NCBI GenBank assembly: GCA_030743915.1
Contig: JASLRP010000248.1
Span: forward strand, 1 to 6,185
From: SAR202 cluster bacterium
Lineage (GTDB): Bacteria; Chloroflexota; Dehalococcoidia; Lucifugimonadales; UBA1123
Direction: 5' to 3'
Length of the DNA: 6,185 nucleotides
Under the pieces are notes generated by a model, which was given only the letters and a program-made list of their open reading frames with translations, was not told the origin of the DNA and did no database searches. Each line of letters starts with the position of its first letter. Within the stretch, counting starts at the first letter, position 1. Positions 5,943 to 6,185 of the stretch are shown here, in pieces. Made by a program: the position numbers and the translations under genes.

Positions 5943-6185
5943 TTCACGGCGTTCCCCAATAATGGCACGAAACGGCATGGTCTCCACCACTCAGCCTCTG
6001 GCGGCGATGGCGGGAGTGCGCGTTCTCATGCAGGGTGGCAACGCCGTGGATGCGGCGGTTGCGACTGCCGCGGCGCTGAACGTAGTTGAGCCGTTTTCCA
6101 CCGGAGTTGGCGGCGATGTGTTCGCGCTTGTGCGGATGGCCCACGACAGCCAGGTCACCGCTCTCAACGCAAGCGGGCGCTCAGC
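5932..6185 (+). CDS. ggt: Gamma-glutamyltransferase (gamma-glutamyltranspeptidase) family, N-terminal part
   Basis: The frame is open from ATG 5932 to the window edge, giving 84 complete codons of a gene whose 3' end is missing. The residues match the start of the Ntn-hydrolase gamma-glutamyltransferase family. They include [11 protein letters not shown] (15-25), [20 protein letters not shown] (35-54), STGVGGD (56-62) and NASGR (79-83). These enzymes cleave or transfer gamma-glutamyl groups from glutathione and related compounds, and some relatives are acylases. The autocatalytic Thr of the small subunit lies beyond the window, so activity cannot be judged. No signal peptide is visible; the N-terminus is MRFDSRRSP, which suggests a cytoplasmic protein. 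The start overlaps the AcoX-like gene by 11 nt in another frame, so it is probably cotranscribed with the dehydrogenase cluster. Any metabolic link is unknown. Confidence 0.92.
   Translation, partial: MRFDSRRSPIMARNGMVSTTQPLAAMAGVRVLMQGGNAVDAAVATAAALNVVEPFSTGVGGDVFALVRMAHDSQVTALNASGRS

Noticed and set aside
5944..6144. Antisense open frame of 66 codons at the right edge
   Set aside because: It lies entirely opposite the strongly conserved N-terminus of the gamma-glutamyltransferase gene.

Overview
The window is a compact, moderately GC-rich bacterial segment with every gene on the + strand. Intergenic gaps are short, and no RNA gene, mobile element or CRISPR array was seen. The protein style and neighbour combination suggest an uncultured Chloroflexota lineage, perhaps SAR202/Dehalococcoidia-like. 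The clues are a DinB-family protein, an RNase HII joined to YraN, an acetoin/pyruvate-type dehydrogenase cluster and a gamma-glutamyltransferase opening with MRFDSRRSP. This placement is inference from general resemblance, because no marker gene is present.

Region 1 (1-1325) is the end of an upstream operon. It holds the C-terminal part of a DinB/DUF664-type protein whose stop overlaps the next start (ATGA). The next gene is one reading frame that encodes a complete RNase HII followed by a complete YraN (UPF0102) nuclease-like domain.

Region 2 (1326-1497) is the only sizeable regulatory gap. It contains a weak terminator-like hairpin and a perfect TATAAT. An 18-bp inverted repeat (CCAAAT-N6-ATTTGG) ends 3 bp upstream of that hexamer, and a second inverted repeat (ATCGG-N5-CCGAT) overlaps its 3' end. 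A GGAGG Shine-Dalgarno follows. This looks like the promoter/operator of the next operon.

Region 3 (1498-5942) is a four-gene cluster: E1 alpha, E1 beta and E2 of a thiamine-diphosphate/lipoate 2-oxo acid or acetoin dehydrogenase complex, then an AcoX-like ATP-NAD kinase-family protein. E1 alpha/beta would decarboxylate or cleave the substrate. The E2 lipoyl arm would carry the acyl group to CoA, and an E3 (not in this window) would reoxidise the lipoyl group. The AcoX-type gene favours an acetoin-dehydrogenase-like assignment, but pyruvate or another 2-oxo acid cannot be excluded. The E2 is unusual in carrying two peripheral-subunit-binding domains in tandem.

Region 4 (5932-6185) is the start of a gamma-glutamyltransferase gene. 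It overlaps the AcoX-like gene by 11 nt and runs off the window.

No entirely new system is evident. The points most worth following are the RNase HII-YraN fusion, the tandem E3-binding domains, the palindromic promoter region and the aco-type gene order.
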